Position numbers and translations under genes: made by a program. The notes under the pieces are model-generated. The model ran no database searches. It was not told the origin of the DNA and saw nothing but the letters and a program-made list of their open reading frames with translations. Shown here one piece after another: positions 35,996 to 46,407 of a stretch of DNA of 64,000 nt. This DNA is from Hormoscilla sp. GM7CHS1pb (GTDB lineage Bacteria > Cyanobacteriota > Cyanobacteriia > Cyanobacteriales > Desertifilaceae): positions 1,364,001 through 1,428,000 of the forward strand of contig JACONN010000002.1 of assembly GCA_014323675.1 (NCBI GenBank), written 5' to 3'. The first letter of the stretch is position 1. The number at the start of each line of letters is the position of its first letter.

Positions 35996-38900
35996 ATGTC
36001 AAGCGATATTTTTCCAAGCAATCGCGTTTATAAATTTCTCAAGGTCGAGGAATACTTTGGCCGCTACCAAGAATGGGAAAAACTGGGGTCAGCGGTAGGT
36101 CATTCCTTCAATAAAAATGCAAAGACTTTGAGCCTTAAATTTAAGAATGCGGATAGCAGCGATTGCCTGATGTTGATCGAGGTGCTTCAGAACGATGCCT
36201 TGCGGGTGCGCTTTAACCCAACCAAATCAACGGAGGCGGAATAGGGTGCATCCCAGATTTGCAAAGATAGCTGTAGGGGCGAAGCATTCGGGCGACGAAT
36301 TATGATATAAGTTTACAGATGGACTCTCCGAATGCTTCGCCCTTGCGAAAGTGGGATGCACCCGGCGGAATACAGCAGTTTCAGTCAGTTGCTGGAACAC
36401 CACGACGAGGAAATGAGGCAAAACTATATCTTCGATCTACATTGCAAAGAAGACAAAGACAAAGGCCAGATCGTCTTGACAACGAAGTCAGAATTTAACT
36501 CCATCGTGATGAAAGTGTTTGTCACCTTGGCTCCCTTCGGAATCAAAGTCTTCAACAAATCCCCATCCAATTTGAAATATGAGGAAATTCCAGTCTGGCA
36601 AACCGTAGACACCGGAATTTACTACACTCCAAATTCACTAGACCCCAATAACCCGGAGGATTATGCCATCATCCAAGCGGTGAAGAAGCCTTCCAATGCC
36701 AAATACATTGGGTTTGGCGAACAGGGGGGGACCAAACTCAGCAAAAATGAGGACCAGTTGAATTATTTCAACTTCGATAATATGCGGTATCGGCAGGTCT
36801 ACAATCGCGGACCTTTAGATAACCGCGAGCCTCTTTACCACTCGGAGCCGTTCTTTTACGAGTTCAATGGCATTCCCGGCAGCAAGAACGTCAATGCCGT
36901 TCTCCTGGACAACCCCTCTCAAGTCTTCATCGATATTGGCTATAGCAACTCCAGTCGCTATATGTTAGGCTCCCGCTTTGGGGACCTTGACTACTATCTG
37001 TTCTTGGGAGAAGACCCGAAGAACATCTTGGATAGCTTTACCGCAATTGTTGGCCGCGCCGAGTTGAAACCGCGTTACGCCCTGGGATATCACCAAGGTT
37101 GCTATGGGTACGAATGTGCGGCAGACCTCAAGTGGGCTGTGGAAAAATATCGGCAGTATCAAATTCCCCTTGATGGTCTTGCAGTCGATGTGGATATCCA
37201 AAATAACTACCGGACTTTCACCATCAAGCCGGACTACCAAACTAATAAGAACTGGCCCTACGAGCAAACGTTCGGCAGTCACAAGGACATGTTCGGTTGG
37301 TTGCGATCGCAAGGTGTCAAGTGCAGCACAAACATTACTCCCGTGATCAGCAATCGCCAATATGATGAATTTGGCAACGAATACACAACCTACAAAGAGG
37401 GACTAGACCTCGGATACTTTATCACGGACCAGCGGTACGATGCGAACAATCCCGACAGCAAATACTACCAACTGTGGGGTCTCTATGGTCCTGGTACGGA
37501 AGGCTGTCCCAATAATGGCTGGGTTGAAGGTGACAGTTACAACAGCGGCCAACCTTACATCGGTGAAGTGTACTACGGACCAGATGCCAATGGCCACGAT
37601 ATGGGAAGCCCAGGTCACTACTCCGATTTAGCCCGTCCAGAAGTCCGTGAATGGTGGGGCAAGCAATATACATATCTGTTCGATCAGGGGCTAGAATTTG
37701 TCTGGCAGGATATGACCACCCCGGCGATCCGCCAAAACCGTGGGGATATGAAGGGCTTACCCTTCAAACTGCTGGTGAACAGCGACTTTGAAGGAAAAGT
37801 GGAGTTGAAGCCAGCCCTCAAAGTCTGGAACTTGTACTCCTACAATCTGCACAAAGCCACCTACGAAGGACTCAATAAACTGCCCGGACGGGAGAACACA
37901 CGCAACTTTATCATCGGACGGGGCAGCTATGTTGGTTCTCACCGATATGCAGGCTTGTGGACTGGGGATAACTCTTCGGACTGGGATTTCCTCCAGATGA
38001 ATATTTCCCAAGTCCTGTCTCTAGGTATGCACGCCTTGGCAATCACGGGTCAAGATATCGGCGGCTTTGAAGAGGCAGCTTATGATGGCGGCAAGTGGGC
38101 GAGTCCAGAACTGGTGATTCGCTGGACTGCGGCAGGGGCTTTCTTACCCTGGTTCCGCAATCACTACGTTCGCAAAGGGCGCAAAGAGTTCCAAGAACCC
38201 TTCCAGTATGTAGAGTGGTTTAATAACTATAAGGGCGGCAATATCCCAGAACCCCAAGACTTGTACCGCATGGTTCCCGACATTTGCCGGCATTACATTA
38301 CATTGCGCTACCGACTGATGCAGTTGTTCTATGATGCCTTGTTTGAGAACACCCTGGATGGGATGCCCATCTGTCGTCCTTTATTCCTCAACGATCCCCA
38401 AGACCAATCCCTCTACAATGATAAAGACCAATTCCTGAACGACGAATTCTTTGTCCGCAAGGATCTGCTGATTGCTCCAGTGTTGCGCCCTCAATCTGAA
38501 GACAACAACAATGGCCGGCGGGATGTTTATCTGCCCCAAGGTAGCAACTGGTATTGCTTTGTGGACAACGTTATGCCTCTTGGTGCTGCGGTAGAAGGGG
38601 GCACAACGATACGGGATTTTGATGCCAACATCAATACCAATGGCGATCACATTCACTTTATCGTTCCCATCCACGTCCGGGCAGGGGCAATCATTCCGAC
38701 CATCGAAGTGGAACAATATGTGGGACAATTGAATGCAGAAGGTAAGCCCAATCCCATTACTCTGAATATTTATCCAGGGAAGGAAGGGGAATACCACATG
38801 TATTTGGACGATGGGGTGAGCCGTTCTTCCGCCCCCAAAGCAGAAGTGGAAGATCCCAACGCCAACGACGAATATCGCGAGACCAAGATTAGCCACAGCT

Positions 38901-39214
38901 ACACCAGCGAAAAGACGCGGGAAATTAAAGTGGAGCGCGTCCACGATGGATATACGCCGCCCTTCGAGAAGTATTTCTTCGTGGCAGTATTGCACGATCC
39001 GGGGGAACAGAAGAGAAGCAATGGTCCGTTGAAGAGCGTTAGCATCGGCGGGCAACAATTGCAACCGATTCTCAATGGCTATCCCCATGAACGGGCGGAG
39101 GTTATCAATAATTCTGGCAGCAACGCCTGGTATTACAACGTGGACATCAACATCAGTTTCATCAAAGTGTTCGATAACAACTCATCGATTACCATCAAGG
39201 CGGAGTATGTGTAA
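35996..39214 (+). pseudogene. GH31 alpha-1,4-glucan lyase-like, split by MITE
   Basis: ATG at 35996 with AGAGGAGG upstream. The N-terminal domain reads to TKSTEAE, then hits TAG at the junction with a 120-bp MITE; the frame resumes after the element as YSSFSQLLEHHDEE. Removing element plus one 9-bp duplication gives 1029 residues, the size of alpha-1,4-glucan lyases. Lyase-like features: LAVDVDIQNNYRTFT (nucleophile Asp), FVWQDMTTPAI, GSHRYAGLWTGDNSSDW, GQDIGGF, AFLPWFRNHYVRKGRKEFQE. These are closer to the red-algal and fungal lyases that I recall than to alpha-glucosidases. The product would be 1,5-anhydrofructose. The 960-codon downstream frame could still be translated from a TTG inside the MITE. 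Confidence 0.8.
36244..36363. mobile_element. MITE family A, copy 3 (120 bp)
   Basis: Nearly identical to 26158-26277. Perfect 9-bp target duplication GGCGGAATA (36235-36243, 36364-36372). Inserted in the GH31 gene; 129 bp keeps the frame but the left junction creates TAG. Confidence 0.97.
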
Positions 39215-39265
39215 GATCGAGTTTGGTTAAGAAGTCCTAACTTGATCGCGTCTCCGTGTTAGGGT

Positions 39266-39296
39266 GAGTTGGAATATAGGGACTATATTCCAACTC
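39266..39296. terminator. Perfect hairpin after the GH31 gene
   Basis: GAGTTGGAATATAG, loop GGA, CTATATTCCAACTC: a 14-bp perfect stem. It lacks a T-run, so it may be a 3'-end stabiliser or an operator for the following gene rather than a classical terminator. Confidence 0.55.
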
Positions 39297-39368
39297 GCTC
39301 TCCTAGAAAACTTAGGGTTCTGTTTCGAGTTACTGTCAATTTGTTGATGAGTTCTAAGGAGACGATCA

Positions 39369-39770
39369 ATGATGTCTATGAATCTTTTGGAAGTTGTGAA
39401 GAGGCTAAAAGTATGGGTCGTAACCGCGATCGGGCTTTGCTTTGTCGGTTTTTATGCTCCAGCCCTTGCAGATGCTTCCGTTCCCAATTCCGAAGCGATC
39501 GTAAACTCCAATGTCTTAGCTTATTATATGGCTGACGAAGACACGACGGAGGAAACAGAAGCAGTGTGGGAACACCACATTCAAGCATGGGACAACTCCG
39601 ACCTAGAGGAGATTATGTCTGACTATTCGGAAGACTCCATCTTGATTCTCAATAACACCGTTTATGAGGGGATTGACCAAGTCGCCGGCGTTTTTGATCG
39701 TCTTTTTGATATATTTGCAGATGGCAATAATATCATCGCTCCCGAAACGATCGAAGGCGAAGTTATCTAA
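39369..39770 (+). CDS. Secreted NTF2/SnoaL-like protein, probably truncated
   Basis: 133 residues. Signal peptide at about 1-36 (VVTAIGLCFVGFYAPALADA). The mature part (WEHHIQAWDNSDLEEIMSDY, DSILILNNTVYEGIDQV) has the NTF2-like SnoaL/DUF4440 pattern. AAGGAG lies 6 nt before the ATG. The fold usually needs about 120 mature residues, whereas about 97 remain: the frame ends exactly where IS982-type terminal sequence begins (39771), so the insertion removed the C-terminal strands. Substrate or role unknown. Confidence 0.65.
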   Translation: MMSMNLLEVVKRLKVWVVTAIGLCFVGFYAPALADASVPNSEAIVNSNVLAYYMADEDTTEETEAVWEHHIQAWDNSDLEEIMSDYSEDSILILNNTVYEGIDQVAGVFDRLFDIFADGNNIIAPETIEGEVI

Positions 39771-39782
39771 CTCAAGTTGCTA

Positions 39783-40727
39783 TAGCACTACGCGAAAACG
39801 TTAGGACATTGTTGAAACGCCGCATCTATGCAGTCTTGTATATTCTCAAATTCATCCATTCTCTGCTTCATCCAGTTCTTTAGGATAAACCACCAACGTT
39901 CGATTTTATTTAAGTCTGGAGAATAGGTGGGTAAATATAACAATTGGCATCCTGCCTCTTCTATTAATTCTCTAACAAGGAGCGATTTATGAAAACTTGC
40001 ATTGTCAATAATTACTACATCTCCAGACTCTAATTGTGGTATTAGACATAGTTCTACCTAGGCTTCAAATACATCTCTATTACATCCAAAAAGTGAAAGG
40101 GGCAAAAACTCTATCCTCTCTTTGTGCAGCTATCCAACTGATTCTCTCTGTTCGCTTTCCCGATCTTAGAGCCTCAAACCGTTCGCCAATTTTACAGTAG
40201 CCATAAGGATATTCCTCTCTATTATCTATACCTGCTTCATCTACATATATCCGCTTTTTCGGGTTGATAGTCAAGAGTAAGTTCATAAACTCTTGACGTT
40301 TTTTTCGTCTCTTTCCCGATATCCATATGTCTTTTTTTTTCGACTAATACCCCATCTCTGTTTTGCTTAGGGTTTGTTGTGTCACATCTCCCGGCCATAA
40401 TTTGGCCATTTGTTTTTGTGTTTTCCCTCCATTTTCTTTGAGAAATTCGCGAAAATATTCTTCATTTTTAATTGTTCGACAGGGGCTTTTTGTTCCCATC
40501 TTCTCGGCGCGAAAATCTCCCGTTTTTCCCTCCTTCTTTAGCGATAAGTCTAAAGTATTACGAATAATTTTCAGCACACGACATATATGGGTTTTTCTTT
40601 CTCCTCGCTTATAGGCTTCGATGGCCTTTTTCCGAAAGTCATAGCTATAAGGGGCCGGCATCTGAGTTTTCCTCCATCGCTGTTCCTTGCTTGATTATAC
40701 GTCCTAACTTTTCCTTGTAGTGCAATA
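39783..40727 (-). mobile_element. IS630-family element
   Basis: About 945 bp with inverted ends TAGCACTACGCGAAAACG and its counterpart TTTTCCTTGTAGTGCAA, flanked by TA on both sides as expected for IS630. It carries a degraded transposase gene on the minus strand. Confidence 0.75.
39788..40661 (-). pseudogene. IS630-family transposase, degraded
   Basis: N-terminal helix-turn-helix (MPAPYSYDFRKKAIEAYKRG) is followed by frameshifts and an in-frame stop (after DVFEA). The DDE catalytic parts are still readable: RIYVDEAGIDNREEYPYGY, VVIIDNASFHKS, YSPDLNKIERWW. Inactive. Confidence 0.85.
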
Positions 40728-40731
40728 ACGT

Positions 40732-41148
40732 TTTTTGCTGGCAATATACCCTCGATATTCTTCCTTGTTATAAATTTGGCATCTATCAATCCTAATATTA
40801 TCACAGACTGGCACGGGGAAACTATCAAGAATATATTCTTGACCCGGATTGAGTTCGTTAAATGTTTGCGCTCTGACTTGGAATAAAAACATCCAAATTG
40901 GTTCACCAATATTATGTAATCGACGATTAAATCTACTTTTCCTTAACAGATTTTTTAGATAATTGTGTTCGACCATAAATTTACAAGAGCGCTCGTAGCG
41001 AAGCGTGTCCTCCGAAAAAATATGCAGCAACTAATCCGACTGTCATCACTTCGGCATTGTTCATTTTCACTTGTGGATCTTCTTTTATATTTAAATCTTT
41101 TAAGAGCTGGTCACAAAGAACAAAAATTGTTGTAATCATATCTTCCAT
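40732..41148 (-). pseudogene. IS982-family transposase 5' remnant
   Basis: ATG at 41148 (MEDMITTIFVLCDQLLKDLN), a frameshift at about 41000 caused by a small repeat (GGACACGCTTCGCTACGAGC), then LKNLLRKSRFNRRLHNI and DSFPVPVCDNIRIDR typical of IS982 transposases. The rest was lost at the IS630 junction. Confidence 0.8.
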
Positions 41149-41330
41149 AATCTACAGAATCAGCAATTAACTATTATTTTAGTACATTATAACCTATAAA
41201 CAGCCAACCCGCCGCCTAGCACAAAAAAAAATTTGTATCAAAAACTACAAAAAATTCCAAATATCTGTAAAGTCTAAGTGGGTAATTCATATTTTTTTAA
41301 ATAGGTCGCAACTTAGGTTAATATACCAAA

Positions 41331-41796
41331 AATGCATGGGATTGTCAACGGACGGGTCAGCATGAGAAAGTCCGATCGTCAAGAAAGTGAAGCTGATTTT
41401 CCAGTACGCGGTAGCGTGAACGTCCCATTGCGATTTATTAGTAGAAGTGAGACTCTGTTTCTAGATTAGCATGAGCTGTTTTCGTCAGGTTCCAAGATTC
41501 TCTCTGGTTCCCTGACTCCGGCAGGGAACCCCTCTCCGAGGCTCCCACGAGGCAGAGCCTCTAGAGGCCCGTTCCCTGACTCCGGCAGGGAACGAGGTGA
41601 AAGGCCCTGGTCTGGTTCAGATATCCTGGCGATCCTGGTTCCTTCGAGGCGATGCCTTGGAACCCCCTCCGAGGCTCGGCCTCCAGTAGACTCAGCGAGC
41701 GCGACAGTGGAGGCAGAGCCTCTAGAGGCCCGTTCCCTGCCAGAGTCGCCAGAGTCAGGGAACGAGGTTTTCTGGAGGCTCTGCCTCACTACATTG
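41331..41796. repeat. Cluster of GTTCCCTGACTC hairpin repeats
   Basis: Three copies of a GTTCCCTGACTCCGGCAGGG / AACGAGG palindromic unit (about 41508, 41569, 41735) are interleaved with GAGGCAGAGCCTC hairpins and a GGTTCC..GGAACC hairpin at about 41636-41663. Relatives lie at 22.2, 32.9 and 34.4 kb. No gene seen. Confidence 0.75.
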
Positions 41797-44201
41797 TCAA
41801 AGTTTAATGCGCAACTTGAGGCGAACATTTCCACTGACAGACCGAGGCGCATTCCAGATAGCTAACGTTTGCCGGATCTCATCCAGCACCGCTTTTGCTT
41901 GCAGCGTCGAGACTGTATCGTCTAAGATGATTCGCCCCACTCGCCCATTACTCACGCGAAACTCAAAGACAATTTCCCCACTCACCCCAGATGGCAGATC
42001 CACCCATCCTAATTCTCGGGTGAGAGAGTCACGGGCCCCAGCATCCAATCCCGACGCACTAATCACTTCAATGCGATTATTTTCTGGTGCCAACTCGTCA
42101 TCAGACTCAAATTGAGCAGATTGCACCAAAGGCCCTGGTGCAGCAACTCTAGCGCTGGTCATTCCCCTAGTAGCACCCCTCGCTGGTGGGCTAGAAGGAA
42201 GCTGTCCGCCAACTTGATTTCCTCTTGCCCCCGTGCCATAAATTCCTTCATAACTGACACCTTCAGGTAACTCCACTGGCACTTGTACCCGCTGCCTGGT
42301 GCCATCGGGATTAACTCGCACCTCCTCGCTGACTGCCACAAAAGCAGTGTAAGGTGATAATAACCGATAGGCTAAAGCTGTTTTCGTCACTGCCGCCACA
42401 CCTGTTTTGGTCTCGCCGCCAAACATCTGATTCGTCAATTCCTTAATTCTGGCCCGACCCCATAGCTGAGCGATCGCCTGGTTGTCCCCATTAAAATTCA
42501 CGCCGATAACTCGATCGTATCTTCTGTCTCCAGCTGTCATGCCCGTAATCCGCAGATTCCCATTAGCCCGATCGCCTTTCCGGCCCAAGATCGCCAAAGG
42601 CTGTTCGGCAAACAAATCCGGTGCTGCTGCTGGATATATTTCCGGTCGCACCCCGCTGCCTTCCCAACTAATTTGAATATTTGTCAACACGGGATTATTA
42701 ATTTTGCGGGAAAACTCTGCTGCCACTTTTTGAGTCGGTTCGTCCTGACGAATCACTTGGGATGTGCCCCTGCCCACTTCCGCCAGGCTATTTAATAAAA
42801 AGCGATTCACCGAACTCCCCACCCCAAAGCTATAAAGGCGATTTCCCGGCTTCAGTCCCTGCTTTACCCGGGCAATTATCTCATTTTCATTGCCAATATA
42901 ACCATCCGTTAGCAACACGATACTCCGCAACCTTCCCGCTGGCGCCGCTGGTAAATTCAGCACTGCATTAATGCCATTAATTAACTCCGTACCCCCTTCG
43001 CCTTCAGTTGGTTAATATATTCCAAGGCCTGGGCGCGATTTGCTGGTGTATTCGCCAAGGGGACGGCAGATAATGCCGTCGTCGTATTGGCAAAATCGAT
43101 AATTGTGAAAGTATCGTCGGCATTCAATTCTGCGATAAACCGGCGCATCAGTTCCTGGCATTTCCCTAAGGGATCTCCCCGTTGGGAACCGGAAGTATCG
43201 ATCAGGAACACCACATCTTTGGGGACAATTTCCTTCCTCGCATATGAGATCGCCGGAATCAGGTAAACCGCAAAATGACCGCCTTGTTTATCTGCTTGAG
43301 TTAAGACTGTCGCTTGGGTATTTTCCCCTGCTACCCGATAGTGCAGGATCAAATCTTTATTGGGAATACTGTCTGTTTTTGCCAACTGCACCCGTACTGT
43401 TTTACCCTGGCCCTGAGTTATAATTTGATGGGAGGGAGAAACCACATCATTAATTGGCACCCCCGCATCAATTTCTACTGTTACATTAATATCATGCCCC
43501 GATCGGGTGCCTGGTTTCAGCACCGGCGCATTAATCCGGGAAGCATCTGGGACTCGATCGCTATCGCCTCCACTACCGGAAATCCGATCGCCGGGAATAT
43601 AGCGGGGACCGACTACCATCGGAAACACAAACTCGTAATCCCCGGCGGCAAATTTGAGATTTTCTGTGTAACGAATTGTTACCTCAATTTCCTCTCCGGG
43701 CTTGATATTTGCCAGGGATTGAGTGAAAATATTATCCCGTTCTTGCTCTAACAGTCCCGCTGTCCGTCCTTCTTCCCGGGCACGTTCGTAGATTTCCTGG
43801 GCCTCGTCCCGTTTCTTGATCTCCCCGGATCTCCGGCGATCGCCTATTTTAATCTCCATATCATGCACCGCTGCATTATCGGGCAACGGGAAGACATAAA
43901 CCGCCTCTAAGGCCGTAGTATAGGGATTAGCAAACCGCTGCGTCACCTCCACTTGGGAGACATTTCCAGCTACTTTGGCCTTTACCTGGGTATGTTTCAG
44001 GGGAAACACCTGTTGATTTTGCTCTTGTGATGGGATAAATAACCCACCCACTGGCCGTTCTGCATCCGAGGTCGTTGCCTTCGTCATCTGCGCGATCTCC
44101 TGTTGCGATCGGGGTGGCGCTTGGGCCATACTGAAATGAGTAATCGTTCCTAATGTCGCCGCGATCGATAGGGTTGCGGGCAGAATCATTCTCAATTTCA
44201 T
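41797..44201 (-). pseudogene. VIT and vWA domain protein, frameshifted
   Basis: Signal peptide (LPATLSIAATLGTITHFSMA), VIT domain (about 55-180, AVYVFPLPDNAAVHDMEIKI), then a von Willebrand A domain with the MIDAS DTSGS (VVFLIDTSGSQRGDPLG). The frame breaks after NQLKAKG at a five-C run on the plus strand (42992-42996). One more G on the coding strand restores GGTELINGINAVLNLPAAP and continues to 41797, for about 800 residues in all. Such proteins are exported, adhesive or matrix-associated. Either a single-base error or a real loss. Confidence 0.85.
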
Positions 44202-44488
44202 CGTTCTTCTTTTGTTCTCAAATTATATCCCATACCCAACCTTTCTATATTACACTTTTCCTCTGCACCTATATCCGATCGGGGGTGGGCTGTTCCTCTA
44301 TCTAGTTTAGCCTATCTTGAGAGCAACTGACTAAATCGCCCCCAAAAATATCCTCAGCTATCACCCATTTAAATTGCATAAAGAGAAAAAAAGCTGTCGC
44401 TGGTACATGGTTTCACTCTCTTGCTCCCCAACTTCCTCAATTTATGCTATAAGATACATGTTCGAGCGGGCAACCAGAGAGTAGAGAT

Positions 44489-44759
44489 ATGAGAAATCCT
44501 GGGCTGATGTTATTTCTGGTCTTGATAGCGATGTGTCTTTTGCTATTGACAGTCGGAAACTCTCTTCCACAGCAGGCTGAACCAGCACCGGGGGACACGC
44601 TCCGCTGCACCACCTCCCGCGCCAACACTAGAGGAGGTAAGGGATTTCCGGCGCTTACAGAATACAGTGGATGACTTAAATCGGGAAGTTAATTCTTTGA
44701 AATTACAAGTCCGGTCAAAAGAATCAAAAGTGAGATATTTGGACTCCAAGATTAGGTAA
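44489..44759 (+). pseudogene. Small membrane-anchored coiled-coil protein, broken by repeat
   Basis: Signal-anchor helix (LMLFLVLIAMCLLLLTVG), then QQAEPAP, where a 22-nt insertion (44590-44611, GGGGGACACGCTCCGCTGCACC is its approximate span, bounded by CACC) shifts the frame. Without it the protein continues PPAPTLEEVRDFRRLQNTVD and DLNREVNSLKLQVRSKESKV to the stop at 44759, about 82 residues with a coiled coil. No family recognised. Confidence 0.7.
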
Positions 44760-44990
44760 GATATGAGCTGTGTCCCGGACACCGAGTCATTATACCAAAT
44801 GATCGTCTGCTTCACGGCGTTGTTAGAGCGACTAAACGAAGCGGCGATGTCTCCCAAAAGATATCGCCGTGACCTGTTGGGCTGCTGACTGGGCAAGATC
44901 CTGTCATGGATAGCAAGAAACGGGTGGCATTGAACCACTGCTATCGATACATTGAGAGGCGATCGATTGACGTGTCAATGAGCTGACAGC

Positions 44991-45872
44991 ATGAAACCCT
45001 TGATAGAAGCCACAGCTGACGATAGCGAAACCTATGAACGCATTGCCAAAGCGATCGCTTTCATGGGTCAAAATTATTTGAACCAGCCTGACTTGGAGAC
45101 TATTGCTCAGCACGTACATCTGAGCAAGTATCACTTTCAGCGATTGTTTACGAAATGGGCTGGTATTAGTCCTAAGCGTTTTTGGCAATACCTCACGGTT
45201 GAATATGCCAAGTCAAAAATTACTGAAACTAAAAGCCTTTTAGAGCTGACTATGGATGCTGGTTTATCAAGTCCAGGGCGGTTACATGACCTGTTTGTCA
45301 AGCTAGAAGCGATGTCCCCTGGTGAATTTAAGGCAGGAGGCGCGGGGTTGCAGATTTTGTATGGAGTTCATGAAACTCCTTTTGGCTATTGCCTGATTGC
45401 CACAACAGCCCGTGGCATCTGTAATCTGCATTTCCTGAACGCAATAGACGAACAAGCAGCTGAATATCATCTCCGTACAGAATGGGAAAATGCTGAAATT
45501 ATCTACAATCAGCAGGCAACCAGGGAAATCAGCGATCGCATCTTCCAGCTAGTTGCAGCTAATATTTCTCCCTTGGTTCTCTATGTTAAAGGAACTAACT
45601 TTCAGATTCAAGTTTGGCGCGCGCTTTTGAGAGTTCCGTTTGCAGGCATCACCACCTATAAAGGGTTGGCAGAATCAATGGGTTATCCAACTGCTGCTAG
45701 AGCTGTAGGTAAGGCACTAAGCAGTAATCCAGTTGGATACTTAATCCCGTGTCATCGGGTGATTCTCGAATCAGGTGAGTTGGGCGGTTATCGGTGGGGA
45801 CTAGAACGTAAGGCTGCTCTTCTGGGTTGGGAAGCCAGTCGAAATCAGAACCTAGGAAAGGATCGATCGTGA
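44991..45872 (+). CDS. Ada-like regulator fused to O6-alkylguanine-DNA alkyltransferase
   Basis: 293 residues. An AraC-type HTH pair (LETIAQHVHLSKYHFQRLF, FWQYLTVEYAKSKI) at about 30-120, then an OGT domain with NPVGYLIPCHRVILESGELGG carrying the active-site Cys. The N-terminal Cys4 zinc domain of E. coli Ada is missing. The Cys removes methyl groups from O6-methylguanine; the HTH part suggests control of repair genes. Full length for this two-domain form. Confidence 0.92.
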   Translation: MKPLIEATADDSETYERIAKAIAFMGQNYLNQPDLETIAQHVHLSKYHFQRLFTKWAGISPKRFWQYLTVEYAKSKITETKSLLELTMDAGLSSPGRLHDLFVKLEAMSPGEFKAGGAGLQILYGVHETPFGYCLIATTARGICNLHFLNAIDEQAAEYHLRTEWENAEIIYNQQATREISDRIFQLVAANISPLVLYVKGTNFQIQVWRALLRVPFAGITTYKGLAESMGYPTAARAVGKALSSNPVGYLIPCHRVILESGELGGYRWGLERKAALLGWEASRNQNLGKDRS

Positions 45873-45881
45873 GAATCTTAG

Positions 45882-46291
45882 ATGTATGCGATCGCCGCTC
45901 CTTATATCAAACAAAATCTAGTAGGTGTTCCTTCATTAGTCGTCACAACTGGAAGTCAGCTCAGTGCAGCATTCTTACTCTTACCTGCGCTACCGTTTAC
46001 AGTACCTCAACACACACCGCTCATTGCTGTAGTGGTGGCGGTGTTTGCTCTGGCTATGCTATCAACAGCCTTTGCCTATATTCTCTATTTCAGACTGATT
46101 CAAAAAATTGGCTCAACTAAAGCCTTAACTGTCACTTATCTCATTCCCCTATTTGCGATGCTCTGGGGGCGATCGTACTGAAAGAAGCTGTAACTGTGTC
46201 AATGATGTTGGGCTGTGGTTTGGTTTTGTTGGGTACTGCGATCGCAAACGATATACTCCTAGGAACGCTACGCAGCAAACCAAAAATTTAA
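45882..46291 (+). pseudogene. EamA/DMT-family transporter fragment
   Basis: Membrane helices of the second EamA half (GSQLSAAFLLLPALPF, VVVAVFALAMLSTAFAYILY, RLIQKIGSTKALTVTYLIPL) without the N-terminal half. The frame breaks at the five-G run 46165-46169; one extra G gives FAMLWGAIVLKEAVTVSMML and an end at 46291. 5'-truncated and frameshifted. The ATG at 45882 is fortuitous. Confidence 0.8.
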
Positions 46292-46407
46292 TTTGCCGAT
46301 GCCTTCGGAACCACAAGGGCTAGTTCCGAATGGCGAATGGAAAATGGGTGACCATACCATGAACAATTACAGACAACCCTATTGCTAGTTAACCTAGACA
46401 AGAACTG

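Larger units (their letters stand above)
39771..41328. mobile_element. IS982-type relic with nested IS630
   Basis: Outer termini ACTCAAGTTGC (39771) and GCAACTTAGGT (near 41325) are inverted. A solitary copy of the same end (ACTCAAGTTGCGACCTAT) lies at 48842. Within it sits an IS630 element (39783-40727), and the remaining IS982 transposase 5' half lies at 40732-41148. The IS982 3' half is gone. Confidence 0.75.

Noticed and set aside
38381..39088. 235-codon minus-strand frame
   Set aside because: Antisense to the GH31 gene, whose domain signatures on the plus strand are unambiguous.
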